Of a stretch of DNA of 64,000 nucleotides, positions 1 to 11,411 are shown in pieces. The DNA comes from Clitoria ternatea (lineage: Eukaryota; Streptophyta; Magnoliopsida; Fabales; Fabaceae). Positions within the stretch are counted from its first letter, which is position 1. Each line of letters starts with the position of its first letter. Below the pieces are notes generated by a model. The model had not been told where the DNA came from and did no database searches. It worked only from the letters and a program-made list of their open reading frames with translations. The DNA lies in assembly GCA_037962975.1 (NCBI GenBank), contig CM075672.1, positions 55,250,501-55,314,500 of the forward strand, given 5' to 3'. The position numbers were made by a program, and so were the translations under genes.

Positions 1-1345
1 CCGTTTGCCCATAGGTGACACCAACGCTCTCAGCGCTAACGGAGGTGTTCACAGGCAGCCCGAGTCCCACTCAAGGGCTACCTTGAGTCCCACTCAAGGA
101 TTTTGTAGCGTCCTACGCTGAATAACCGATGGTAGTGTCCCACACTACGTGCTCTCAGCACAACCGCATCCCATGCGCCACACGTGGATTCATCACACAA
201 CATTGAATTCATGCACACAACCTCTATTCAATCACACGTATTTCACATGCAGTCGGTAATACACATTTTCAGGACTCTGCATGTTAATCTAACACATACA
301 ACCTTCATGCAATCATTATCATAGTTCCATTAATAACATATGAGTCCAACGCAATCGATGTCAATCAGTATTAAGCTTCTATGAGCATTTTCATCAACTC
401 AAGTATAACATACACTCGGTTTACAGCAGTATCAGAACTTAAATCAACGCATGCATCTATATGAAGATCAACAGGTTCACACAAGCATTTCAAATCAAGA
501 TAGCACAACATGCAATCGGTATATGACAATGTCAGAACTTAATCAACGCATGCATCCCTATAAACACGAATAGATTCAATAAGCATTCCCATCAACACAG
601 CATGACATGCAATCGGGCTCTATGGTAAGGTATGCATCCTCAAGGACGATGATAACATGCAACACTCACTCTCATTTATCATGTACTCGGATATTCTACA
701 TGCAAGTATATTATGCAACAGAATACAGTTCCATAATTATCAATGTCTTCAAAACCCGTTCGTAACCCATGCATTTAACATGTAAGGTACTCCCCTTACC
801 AACTGCGAGACTCCGAGAGATTCTTCTATTTGGGGTGTTGGTTCTCTCCCTTGTTGCTTCACTCGGCGCTTCCTCTGGAACACTGTTGTTTTCCACGAGT
901 GGTGCAGGGCTGTTTTTGCTTCTGTTTTGACACCCGTCCTCTACTCGCATGAGGGAGCTCTGACTCCACTGCAGTACCTTCGCCTTGGCTCTCCGAAGCA
1001 GGGTATGGAATAGAGAGCAGAGAAGGAGAAGAGAAGAGCAAGAGAGAAGAGAAGAAGGGAGAAAAAGGGAGTCCGTAGAGGGGGTTTTTCGAGAGTGAAA
1101 AGGGGCAAGGGGCCATCACCCAATATAAACACATGCACGAAGAACAGGTAGGTGGGGTGGGGAAACGTGAGGCAGTAGTCTTGCCCATGCCATCCTGTCC
1201 CATCAGCACCTATTAACGTTAATCTCCTCACACCTTTTAATTAATTAAGTTAAGTGTAATTAGTGAACAGATTTCTTCTCCTGAATTATCATTTTTAAAT
1301 GGCTTTATTTTCCCGGTTCTTTTTTATTAAAATTGGGATGTTACA
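1..1345 (-). repeat. 3' LTR of element A (partial)
   Basis: This stretch aligns almost base for base with 7992-9337, with scattered substitutions (for example TATTAACG at 1210 against TTCCAACG at 9202). It ends on the plus strand in GGGATGTTACA, so on the sense strand the LTR begins TGTAACATCCC. It sits directly beside the polypurine tract, which fixes it as the 3' LTR. The open frames within it also occur in the other LTR and are by-products of the duplication, not genes. Confidence 0.93.
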
Positions 1346-1364
1346 GTTCTCCCCCACTCAAAAG
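1346..1364 (-). other. Polypurine tract of element A
   Basis: On the minus strand a purine-rich run containing GAGTGGGGGAGAAC abuts the LTR start TGTAACA. This is the expected second-strand primer position. Element D has the same tract at 38559-38572, and C has a diverged version at 26839-26862. Confidence 0.85.
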
Positions 1365-1416
1365 AATTTCATCCTCGAAATTCAGTCGGTAACTCATGCG
1401 AAATTTAGTCGGCTAC

Positions 1417-2604
1417 TCACCTAAGTAACAACTCGGGGTACTGCTGTCTCATGGCGTCTTCGCGTTCCCAGGTACAAGAGGTAGTCTTGCCTTGCTGCCA
1501 CTCCACTTTAACCAGCCCTACGTTTTTGCTCCTCAAGCGCTTTACCGATCGGTCCACGATTCTAATCGGTGTAGTCACAGTGGTCAGGTCTTCCTTGATT
1601 TCCACTTCATCATCAGGCATTGTGTGGCTGGGGTCATGTAAATACTTCCTTAGTTGAGACACATGAAATACGTTGTACAATCGGGATAAGTGGGTCGGTA
1701 ATGCTATTCGGTATGCCATGGTGCCGACTCGTTCCAACACCTCATAAGGTCCAATGTATCGAGGGCTTAACTTTCCACCTTTCAAAGCTCGTCCGACTCC
1801 TTTACTTGGAGAAGTCCTCAAAAACACTTTGTCTCCAACTAAAAACTCCAATGGTTTGGTGCGTTTGTTATGGTAACTCTTCTGCCTATCTTGAGATGCC
1901 TTCATCTTTCCCTGTATCACTCGGATCTGCTCTGTGGTTTGCTTCACAATGTCAGGTCCCAATAGCAGACTCTCACCCGTTTCCGACCAGCAAAGTGGGG
2001 TTCGGCATCTTTGTCCATATAGTGCTTCGTAGGGTGCCATGCCAATGTTGTTATGATGGCTGTTATTGTACATAAACTCAATCAAGGGGAGGTACTGCTC
2101 CCAATCTCCACCGTGTTCTAACACACACGCTCTTAATAAGTCTTCTAAACTTTAAATCGTCCGCTCAGATTGTCCATCCGATTGGGGGTGGTAGGCAGAA
2201 CTAAGCCAAAGCTTAGTGCCCATTTCCTGGTGCAGGTTGGTCCAAAACCGGGATGTGAACCTAGGGTCCCTATCCGATACGATAGAAGTGGGTATACCAT
2301 GCAGTCGAACAATCTCATGAATGTAAATCCGAGCTAACTTAGGCATCGGGTACTTCATGTTCACAGGCAGGAAGTGTGCACTCTTCATCAGTCGGTCAAC
2401 AATGACCCAAATCGTATCATGGCCCGCTTGGTTTTTGGGTAATCCCATAACAAAATCAATAGCAATTGAGTCCTATTTCCACACGGGAATCTCCAGGGGC
2501 TGCATTGCACCGTACGACTTCTGGTGCTCCGCTTTTGATTTCTGACAAGTAATACACCGAGCCACGTATTCTGCCACATTCCTCTTTAGCCCGAGCCATC
2601 AGAA
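1417..2604 (-). pseudogene. pol: Element A integrase and chromodomain-like tail, broken
   Basis: This is the C-terminal part of the polyprotein. Readable pieces include the VIVDRLMKSAHF and SDRDPRFTSRFW integrase-core motifs, the GPYEVLERVG segment and a C-terminal chromodomain-like stretch (VEWQQGKTTSCTWERED). Compared with element D the frame carries TGA for Trp at 2599-2601, TAG for Trp at 2473-2475 and TAA for Gln at 2152-2154. I see no frameshift between the pieces. The final frame stops at 1417, before the polypurine tract. Not functional as read. Confidence 0.9.
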
Positions 2605-4326
2605 CTATTTCCTCAGGTCATGGTACATCTTCGTGGTACCCGGGTGAATACTGAGGAGGCTCTTATGAGCTTCATCAAGCACCATTCTCCTTAATTCTTT
2701 CTCACTCGGCACGTATATTCTGTTTTTCACTTGGAAGATCCCATCTGATCCCTCGATTAAGGACAAATCCTTTCCCTTGGCCTGCGTCTCTTTCATCTCA
2801 GCCAAGTAGGAGTCTGACTGCTGCTGCTCGTACACAGACTTCAGGAATTCATTGGCGATTCTTAATGTACCGATTGCTATTTTCCGAAAGGAGAGGGTGT
2901 CAACATGTAAGTTCATGTCTCGGAACTGCTCCAACAACTCCACTTCTCTTGCCATCATTGCTGCCATATGGAGGGATTTCCGACTCAACGCGTCGGCAAC
3001 GACATTTGCCTTACCCGGATGGTATTTCAGCTCGAAATCGTAGTCCTTTAAGAATTCTATCCATCTCCTCTGCCTCACGTTTAGTTCTTTTTGGTCGAAT
3101 AGGTATTTGAGGCTCTTGTGATCACTGTATACTTCAAATCTCGACTCGTACAAATAATGCCTCCAAATTTTTAGTGTGAACACCACAACTGCCAACTCCA
3201 AGTCGTGGGTCAGATAATGCTGCTCGTGAGGTCTCAATTGCCGAGAGGCATACGCTATCACTCGGTCTCTCTGCATGAGCATGCATCCTAATCTGAGTCC
3301 TGATGCATCACAATAAACTACAAAGCTCTCTTGTAAGTCAGGTAATGCCAGCACTGGAGCAGTCGTCAACTTGTTCTTCAGCTCTCGGAAGCTGCTCTCG
3401 CACTCGGGACTCCACACGAAGGGAATGTTTTTCCGAGTCAATTTAGTTAGTGGTAACGCCAGCTTAGAAAAACCTTCAATGAACCTTCTATAATAACCTA
3501 CTAGGCCTATAAAACTCCTTATCTCTGAGACCGACTTGGGTCTCTCCCATGCCATTACAGCTGTCACCTTCGAAGGATCCACCGAGACACCTTGCTCGGA
3601 AATCACATGTCCGAGGAAGTGGACCTTATCCATCCAGAATTCGCACTTTGAAAGCTTCGCAAACAACTGCTTCTCCTTCAACACTTGAAGTACTGCTCGG
3701 AGATGTCCTTCATGCTCCTCGGAAGTCTTAGAATAGACTAGGATGTCATCAATGAAGACAACTACGAATCGGTCTAAATAGGAGTGGAATATGCGGTTCA
3801 TGTAATTCATGAAGACAGCAGGGGCATTTGTCACACCGAATGACATCACTACATTCTTGTAGTGGCCATACCGAGTCCTAAAGGCAGTTTTTGGGATATC
3901 CGAGTCCTTCACTCGGATTTGGTGATATCCCGATCGTATGTCGATTTTCGAGAAGACTGAGGCTCCACGCAGTTGGTCAATTAAATCATCAATTCTGGGT
4001 AACGGGTACCGATTCTTAATTGTGAGTTTGTTCAGTTGTCGGTAATCTATACAAAGTCTCATGCTGCCATCCTTCTTCTTAACAAGCAGCACAGGTACGC
4101 CCCATGGTGATACACTCGGTCTAATGAATTATTTTCCGAGTAATTCGTCCATTTGCTTCTTCAGCTCAGCTAGTTTAGTTGGGGACATTCTATAGGGTGC
4201 ACTGGAGACCGGCTCGGCTCCAGGGATCAAGTCTATAGAGAACTCGACTTCTCTATTGGGAGGGACACTTGGTACATCTTCAGGGAACACTTCAGGGAAT
4301 TCACAGACAATCGGAATTTCGTTCAC
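2605..4326 (-). pseudogene. pol: Element A reverse transcriptase and RNase H, broken
   Basis: The frame continues from the protease. A protease-RT linker runs from 4326 to an internal TAA (Gln codon) at 4129-4131. After it comes a 495-residue open stretch (4092-2605) with RT motifs LLVKKKDG, DYRQLNKL and the catalytic FIDD box (VFIDDILVYS). RNase H follows with YCDASG, YSDHKSLKYL and HPGKANVVADALSRK. It ends at TAG (Gln codon) at 2605-2607, within the segment leading to the integrase zinc-binding region. Apart from the stops the domains look complete. Confidence 0.92.
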
Positions 4327-5832
4327 TCAGACTTTACTCTCACCCTCGGTTAGACAAAGCATCATAAGCAATTGGGTTATACCTGGTGTTGTGTCATCCT
4401 CATTGTGCTGCCTCGGGAAGATTATGCTTCGGTTTCTACAATCCACTAACACTTTGTTGGCTGAAAGCCAATCGATTCCGAGTACAACATCAAGGCCCTT
4501 TAAAGGTATGCACACCAAATCAAAAGTGAAACTCCGACCACACAACACAAACGTTACATCCTTGCACATTGACAATGTCAATACCTTAGGGCCAGTCGGA
4601 TTGGCCACTTCCAAAGTCTGATCCATAAACACAGTTGGTAACTTTAAACGCTCTACACACTCATCAGCTATAAAAGAATGGGTAGCTCCTGAATCGAAAA
4701 CAACATTAAGTGTATGTCTACCGAGTGAGCACTTACATTGTACTAGATCATTTGCTTGCGTAACGTCCTCTGCGTTGATGGTGTAAACTCTCCCCGCTGC
4801 TGGTTGGTCGGTATTCCTCTCTCGGTTATTTGGAGCAAGCATCATGTTTCCTCTGGCTCTGTTGCCTCTGCCACCAGGTCGTTGGTTATCATTCACTTGG
4901 TTTCTCTCTTGGAATCCTCCTTGACGTACATTGGTGTTTGCTTGGCGGAGTTGGGGGCAATCGGGGCGAATATGTCCTCTCTTATTACAGTGAAAGCACA
5001 CCACTTCACCATCATCCTTGCAGTCTCTGGCATAGTGACTTCCTCCACACTTGAAACATCTTCCGTCTCCTACCACTGGTCGTCTTTCAGGTTGGTTCCG
5101 ACCCCCAAATCTGGAAAAAGACTTGTTCCTGCCAACGTTGCTCGGCTTCTTGAAGCGGGATTGTTGGGGCCTCAAGGAATAGTGGGTTCTGCTGCTCTGG
5201 CCCGAATGGGCCTTGTCATCCTCCTCAAATATCCTACATTTATTCACCAATGCAGGGAAACTCCGTATCTCATGGTATCTGCAGGCCGTCTTAACATCTG
5301 ATCTTAATCCATTCTCAAACTTAAGGCACTTGGAGCTCTCCGTCCCAGGTTGTTGGAAGGGTGGGTAGAATAGGCACAATTCCTCGAATCTTGTCGCGTA
5401 TTCTTCCACAGTCATGGAGCCTTGTTTCAACTCCATAAACTCCAACTCCTTCCAACTCCTCACTGTGTCGGGGAAGTACTTCTCTAAGAAGCATGTCTTA
5501 AAATCGTTCCATGTCAGCTGAGCATCATCATCAGGGAATCGGCTTCTGGCTATCTTCCACCAGTTCTCTGCTTCATCTCGCAGCATATACACTGCACATT
5601 CCACCTTTTGGGCCTCGGTACAATGAAGACCCCCAAAAATTCTCTCCAGCTCTTGAGTCCATTTAAAGGCTGCCTCAGGGTTCCGTCCTCCTAGAAATTC
5701 ACTCGGTTTCCTCTTCAGGAAGCGGTCCAGCACTTGGCCCTCCTCAGCTCGAGGCTGGCCCTGCCTCTCAAACACGTCTGCAAAGCGTTGGAATGCTGTG
5801 GCTATAGCCTCCATGCTTTGGCGATGCGTCAT
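4327..5832 (-). pseudogene. gag: Element A gag and protease
   Basis: A 501-residue frame opens with ATG at 5832. Residues about 1-230 are the retrotransposon gag domain (AFKWTQELERIF, WNDFKTCFLEKYFP). Two intact CCHC knuckles follow, CFKCGGSHYARDC and CFHCNKRGHIRPDC. Near residue 380 is the protease active site FDSGATHSFI, followed by the hydrophobic VVLGIDWL strand. It ends at TGA (4327-4329) where element D has CGA, a single C-to-T change. Gag packages RNA and the protease cleaves the polyprotein. Confidence 0.92.
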
Positions 5833-6096
5833 CCCTTATCCTGAAATCAACATTCAAGGATAAGTATACCGAGCCACTCATATTATTCGGGTTTCAGCCT
5901 AGTGTTCAATGACCTAGCACATCATGCTATCCCTATATGTTATGCAATCAGTCGGATCAGGAGGGGAAACAACCTCCTATCCATAAGCCAATATCAATCA
6001 GGTTCAACTAACATCACAACAATTACGACCATTTAGTCAGAAAACACACAACCGCTTACACTCGGTAAGCATACCTTGGCCTTGGACCTTTCGGTC

Positions 6097-6109
6097 TGCT
6101 CTGATACCA
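6097..6109 (-). other. Primer binding site of element A
   Basis: On the minus strand TGGTATCAGAGCA lies three bases inside the 5' LTR boundary. This is the standard plant complement to the 3' end of initiator-Met tRNA. Element D uses the same site at 33829. Confidence 0.92.
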
Positions 6110-6279
6110 AAATATAACACCTTTATTTTTAATAATTAATTAACCCAAACACAGAAAAAAAATTTTCACAAAAACCACCACTGATCAGATAGCATAGAAG
6201 AGAAGAGGAAGGCGAGTGGAAGTTAAGGAACACCCACATGTATGGCTACCTGCGGAAGGAATGGAACATGAACCAACTC

Positions 6280-6570
6280 CGCCCAGCTCAGCGAAGCATG
6301 ACAACGCCTGGGCAAACTCCACCACAACGTCCATTCGCTCAAGCGGGGTCCGACACCGCCGAGCGAGACAGGATAATGCAACCACGGAAGAGAGAGGTAT
6401 TTAGGCGGAGTTCCTCAATAACATCTACTCGCTTCAACGCGATCCCACACGCTTAGGCGAACCATCCTAGTCGCTCGGGTGAGGTATGACTCCGCCTAAG
6501 CAAGGCCATCACAAGCCTTCCAAAAAACCGCACTCGCTGGAGCGAGTACCTTGCTCGCTGGAACGAGGAG
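6280..6570 (-). repeat. CGCT..AGCG palindrome-pair cluster in A LTR
   Basis: Several decayed 14-bp near-palindromes resemble CTCGCTNNAGCGAG. The clearest pair starts at 6533 and 6554, exactly 21 bp apart. Others near 6340-6370, 6430-6460 and 6470-6500 are spaced 20-21 bp. The cluster lies roughly 170-450 bp from the sense 3' end of the LTR. Confidence 0.75.
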
Positions 6571-7915
6571 CCACACTCGGCTAAGTAGACGCTCAGACCC
6601 AGAGTCATCCTTTACTCATTCACTCAAAAAATGACAGCTAACTCACTCGGATTATAAATATCTTACGCTCGGAATCCATTCCATTCTAACCCACTCACAC
6701 TAACTTCTTTCTCAGGAGAGGATCGCTCAGGGTTTTCACTTGGGAATACGAACTCTTCCTCACTCGGGTTTCACTTATAATTTCCACCCGGCAAAACCAT
6801 CCTCACACGGGATTTATACATACTCTCACTCGGGATCGAACTGTCCCATCCACTCGGTATCCATATTATTCTCCGTTCTATTTTTCCCACTAAGTCAAGG
6901 TTCGCTCGGATTCTTCTATCACTATCAATTCTCTGCAGTAGGGCCCCCTTAAATTCTAAGGTGTCACTCTCTAGTTGGGAAATCTTCACTCGGCAACTTC
7001 TCACTCGGATATCGTTGATTATTTGACGCTCGGGGGAAAATCCTAGCAATTAACACTCGGAAAACTTATCTAGGCTCTCATCTTCGAATCCTAACAACTT
7101 GCTGCTCGGGACAGCCTTCCACACCAATCCTCACTCGGAATTACATGAGTCTTCCCACTCGGAAAGTATTAATACGCATATCTGCATATAAATTACCAAG
7201 ACATCACCTAGAAATAAATAGACATGCAATATGGCATAAACATAGGCATATATATGTATCAAATTTACAACCACATTGTCTCGTCCCCATTCCGAGGGAT
7301 TCAATTCTGTCTAAAAGGGGCTATAAACAAAACACGAGCCGGCCAAGGCTTACTCCAAACATTATACACAGCATAAACAGAGTCATAAAGCTTCCATAGT
7401 GCATCAGCACTTTGCCCAGCATTTCAACTCTTCCTCCGATCCTCATCTCGAGAGATGTTCACTGAAAAATTGCAACTGCAGGGGTGAGCATCTTAAATTT
7501 TAAATGATAGATACCGATTCAGGTTACTTCACGTTCATACAACAACATATACTCATACATACACACAATCCTACGTCAACTCAATAATATTAACACTCCA
7601 CAGTCGGTGACATAATGCTAAGGGTCCTTGAGTCAGGATATTTCTACATAACATTTATCAATCGGAATACACAATTCTCACTCGGGTATAAAGGTATTCA
7701 CGACTCCTCAACAACATATTATACATTCATGGAGCAGGTTTTAGTCAGCAATTATAGTACATGCACATGGAATAACGCACTCATTCACAAGTAAACACCA
7801 CTTCACTAACATCATCACATGTATAATTAATTCCACATAACATCAGTAGCCATATATGCACAGATTATTCACTCGGTTCCGCATACGTGTGTAATCAGTT
7901 CTAACGTTGCAATGT

Positions 7916-8152
7916 AGGCTCTCAGCCTTTTGTACATAGCTCTCGGCTACCGTTCAGCTCCCAGCTGCTTGCCTGTTTTACGGGTACCCAACCGTTTGCC
8001 CACAAGTGACACCAACACTCTCAGCGCCAATGGAGGTGTTCACAGGCAGCCCGAGTCCCACTCAAGGGCTACCTTGAGTCCCACTCAAGGATTTTGCAGC
8101 GTCCCACGCTGAATAACCGATGGTAGTGTCCCACACTACGTGCTCTCAGCAC
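7916..8152 (-). other. Array of short triloop hairpins in A LTR
   Basis: About nine consecutive inverted repeats have 3-nt loops. Stem/loop/stem on the plus strand: AGGCT/CTC/AGCCT (7916), TAGCT/CTC/GGCTA (7937), CAGCT/CCC/AGCTG (7955), GAGT/CCC/ACTC (8053), CCTTGAGT/CCC/ACTCAAGG (8072), CAGCGT/CCC/ACGCTG (8097), GTAGTGT/CCC/ACACTAC (8123), GTGCT/CTC/AGCAC (8140). A ninth near 8017 is intact only in the other LTR copy, as CGCT/CTC/AGCG at 25-35. Stems differ while the loop class is kept. Function unknown. Confidence 0.85.
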
Positions 8153-9111
8153 AACCGCATCCCATGCGCCACACGCGGATTCATCACACAATATTGAATT
8201 CATGCACACAACCTCTATTCAATCACACGTATTTCACTTGTAGTCGGTAATACACATTTTCAGGACTCTGCATGTTAATCTAACATACACAACCTTCATG
8301 CAATCATCATCATAGTTCCATTAACAACATATGAGTCCAACGCAATCGATGTCAATCAGTATTAAGCTTCTATGAGTATTTTCATCAACTCAAGTATAAC
8401 ATACACTCGATTTACAACAGTATCAGAACTTAAATCAACGCATGCATCTATATGAAGATCAACAGGTTCACACAAGCATTTCAAATCAACATAGCACAAT
8501 ATGCAATCGGTATATGACAATGTCAGAACTTAATCAACGCATGCATCCCTATAAACACGAATAGATTCAATAAGCATTCCCATCAACACAGCATGACATG
8601 CAATCGGGCTCTATGGTAAGGTATGCATCCTCAAGGACGATGATAACATGCAACACTCACTCTCATTTATCATGCACTCGGATATTCTACATGCAAGTAT
8701 ATCATGCAACAGAATACAGTTCCATAATTATCAATGTCTTCCAAACCCGTTCGTAACCCATGCATTTAACATGTAAGGTACTCCCCCTACCAACTGCGAG
8801 ACTCCGAGGGATTCTTCTATTTGGGGTGTTGGTTCTCTCCCCTGTTGCTTCACTCGGCGCTTCCTCTGGAACACTGTTGTTTTCCACGAGTGGTGCAGGG
8901 CTGTTTTTGCTTCTGTTTTGACACCCGTCCTCTACTCGCATAAGGGAGCTCTGACTCCACTGCAGTACCTTCGCCTTGGCTCTCCGAAGCAGGGTATGGA
9001 ATAAAGAGCAGAGAAGGAGAAGAGAAGAGCAAGAGAGAAGAGAAGAAGGGAGAAAAAGGGAGTCCGCAGAGAGGGTTTTTCGAGAGTGAAAAGGGGCAAG
9101 GGGCCATCACC

Positions 9112-9121
9112 CAATATAAAC
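9112..9121 (-). promoter_or_regulatory. TATA-like element of A 5' LTR
   Basis: GTTTATATTG on the minus strand lies about 215 bp into the LTR, ahead of a pyrimidine-rich stretch typical of an LTR transcript start. The other LTR has the same bases at 1121-1130. Element D has a TATATAGG at a comparable offset (31202). Position and composition are the only evidence. Confidence 0.35.
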
Positions 9122-9337
9122 ACATGCACGAAGAACAGGTAGGTGGGGTGGGGAAACGTGAGGCAGTAGTCTTGCCCATGCCATCCTGTCCCATCAGCAC
9201 CTTCCAACGTTAATCTCCTCACACCTTTTAATTAATTAAGTTAAGTGTAATTAGTGAATAGATTTCTTCTCCTAAATTATCATTTTTAAATGGCTTTATT
9301 TTGCCTGGTTCCTTTTTATTAAAATTGGGATGTTACA

Positions 9338-9611
9338 ACTCATGCATATCCTTAAAATTCCAATAAAACATGCCATTTTAAACAAAAACACACACAAAAA
9401 CCTTTATTTTAAAATTTATTTTTTAACAATAATAATCACACAAAAAAAATTCACTCAAAAACAACACATAACAAAACATCATACAAGAATAATCCTCATA
9501 CAAGAATAATCCCACCCCCATACTTAAATCATACATTGTCCTCAATGTAAGATAGAGCATACAAAATAGACAATAGAATGAAAAAGAAATGAGATGGGTA
9601 AGAAAACTCCT
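9338..9611 (-). other. Post-pol spacer of element F
   Basis: Just downstream of the integrase frame, the minus strand has TTGAGGACAATG followed by a G-run (ATGGGGGTGGGA, about 9510-9522). That combination is familiar after pol in Athila/Calypso-type elements. An AT-rich non-coding stretch with a short duplicated phrase (ATACAAGAATAATCC, about 9482 and 9500) continues to the A insertion. No env-like frame is seen. The plus end of F's known LTR does not match here, so this is spacer rather than LTR. Confidence 0.6.
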
Positions 9612-10860
9612 TCAAGGGGGATCAAGAAGTGGTTCCCCTAAAGCATGCTCCTCCATTGTGACATCTACAAGTGAAGGATTTTCATGAAATGTCTTCAAGC
9701 GCTGTCCATTAACCTTGAAGCTTTTATTGGAGTTTTCACTTTTTATTTCAACAACTCCATAGGGAAATATATTAGTTATAATGAAAGGTCTTTCCCATTT
9801 GGAGTGTAATTTTCTGGCCATCAGTTTCATCTGAGAATTAAATAGTAACACTTTCTGTCCAGTAGCAAACTTCTTTCTAGCTATTGAGCTATCATGGAAT
9901 TTCCTGGTTTTCTCCTTATAAAACTTTAAATTCTCATAAGCGGCCAAACAGATCTCATCAAGCTCATTCAATTGTAATTTTCTTTCTTTACCTGTTTGAT
10001 TAAGTGCTAAGTTGCAAGCTTTTACAGCCCAATAAGCACGATGTTTAATCTCCACTGGAAGATGACATGCCTTACCAAAAAAATTCTATAGGGAGACATT
10101 CCTGCTCCAATCCTTTCTGTTAGGCTGTATTATCTTCTCCAGGATTCTCTTAATTTCTCTGTTAGAGAGTTTAGCTTGTCCATTGGTTTGAGGGTGATAT
10201 GGAGTAGAGACTCTATGAATAACCCCATACTTCCTGAGCATAGCTTACATGGTCCTATTACAGAAGTGTGTTCCCTGATCACTAATGATTGCTCTCGGAA
10301 TACCAAACCTGTAAAAAATTTAAGATCTAACAAAATCGATAACAACTCGAGCATCATTAGTTCTGGTGGCTTTAGCTTTCACCCATTTAGAAACATAATC
10401 TACAGCCAATAAAATGTAAGTAAAACCAAAGGATAGAGGAAATGGACCCATAAAATCAATGCCCCAAACATTAAATACTTCATAAAACAACATAGGTTGT
10501 TAAGGCATCTGTTGACACCATGTGATAGCATTACTAGCTCTTTGGCATTCCTTACAGGTGTTACAAATGCTCCATGCATCCTTAAAAAAGGTGGGTCAGT
10601 ATAAACTAGAGTCCAACACCTTCCTTGCTGTTCTTTGTGGACCAAAATGTCCACCAACTGGTGAAGCATGATAGAATCGAAGAACTGATTCTATCTCATG
10701 ATCGGGAATGCATCTTCGAATCACCTGATCATTACACAATTTCCACAAATACGGGTCATCCTATATATAATATTTTGCATCGCTTTTTAATTTTGAAATT
10801 TGGTTTCTGGATGCATATGGTGGAAAAACAGAAGCAACAAGATAATTTACAATGTTAGCA
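9612..10860 (-). pseudogene. pol: Element F integrase remnant
   Basis: A 147-residue C-terminal piece (10055-9612) carries KKFATGQKVLLFNS and the WERPFIITNIFPYG strand, typical of Athila integrase tails. Upstream, broken minus-strand frames at about 10100-10460 spell VWGIDFMGPFP, AVDYVSKWV, RAIISDQGTHFCN and STPYHPQTNGQ. These are the DD(35)E core separated by stops. Zinc-finger residues are only faintly readable near 10550-10700. Confidence 0.8.
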
Positions 10861-10901
10861 AACCAAGGTGTATCAAAAGAGTTAGAGACACTCATGAGGT
10901 G

Positions 10902-11411
10902 TTACTCGGGAAAATGGTCTCGAATAGATGCCAAATTAGGAACATTCTCAATTCTGCTTAAATGGTCTGCCACAAGGTTTTGTGTTCCACTTCTATCATG
11001 AATTTCCAAGTCAAACTCTTGGAGCAAAAGCATCCAACGAATTAATCTTGGCTTGGACTCACCTTTCTTCAACAAGTACTTCAGAGCTGTATGGTCAGTA
11101 AAGACAACTACTCGAGAACCGAGTAGGTAAGATCTGAACTTATCTAATGCAAAAATAATGGCCAAGAGCTCTTTTTCAGTAGTGGTGTAATTTACTTTGG
11201 CGGCATCTAAAGTTTTAGATGCACAGTACATGACCTTAGGTTGTTTGTCAATCTTCTGACCAAGGACAGCTCCCAATGCATAATTAGAGGCATCACACAT
11301 CAACTTAAATAGGGCTGTCCAAACAGGTGCTTGGATTATTGGAGTAGTGGTCAATGCTTGCTTGAGGCAATTAAAAGCCTCTTTACACTTTTCATCAAAC
11401 TTAAATACCAC
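10902..11411 (-). pseudogene. pol: Element F RNase H
   Basis: This 169-residue open stretch contains LMCDASNYALGAVLGQ, the TEKELLAI motif, FTDHTALKYLL and the Athila-style ending NLVADHLSRIE. Acidic catalytic positions appear kept. It is one exposed piece of a broken polyprotein rather than an independent gene. Confidence 0.88.

Larger units (their letters stand above)
1..9337 (-). mobile_element. Element A: Tekay/Del-like Ty3/gypsy retrotransposon
   Basis: Element A reads on the minus strand: 5' LTR at 6113-9337, tRNA-iMet-type primer site, gag-protease-RT-RNase H-integrase-chromodomain frame, polypurine tract, then a 3' LTR cut by the window's left edge. The domain order with integrase after RT is Ty3/gypsy, and the C-terminal chromodomain-like segment plus multi-kilobase LTRs point to the Tekay/Del chromoviruses. 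Position 1 aligns with 7992, so about 1.9 kb of the 3' LTR lies outside. The right flank is ACTCA, the expected target-site duplication, but the left copy cannot be seen. A is inserted in the post-pol spacer of element F. Six nonsense codons make it non-autonomous. Confidence 0.93.
6113..9337 (-). repeat. 5' LTR of element A (3.2 kb)
   Basis: This complete 3,225-bp LTR starts TGTAACATCCC on the sense strand and ends GGTGTTATA, so the final CA has decayed to TA. It holds many CCGAGTG heptamers (as CACTCGG on the plus strand), a CTTGGCC core motif near 7340, the triloop hairpin array at 7916-8152 and a cluster of CGCT..AGCG palindromes near its sense 3' end. Every open frame in it recurs in the other LTR copy. 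Confidence 0.93.

Noticed and set aside
859..1209. 116-residue minus-strand frame with a hydrophobic start, also at 8850-9200
   Set aside because: Present in both LTRs of element A because LTRs are copies; pyrimidine-rich leader sequence stays open by composition and overlaps other frames.
2152..4329. Fungal repeat-induced point mutation
   Set aside because: The transition bias looks similar, but every element is a plant lineage; methylcytosine deamination is the simpler explanation.
9338..9520. 3' LTR of element F beside a polypurine tract
   Set aside because: The sequence does not match the corresponding end of F's 5' LTR; the G-run is the usual post-pol motif of Athila-type elements.
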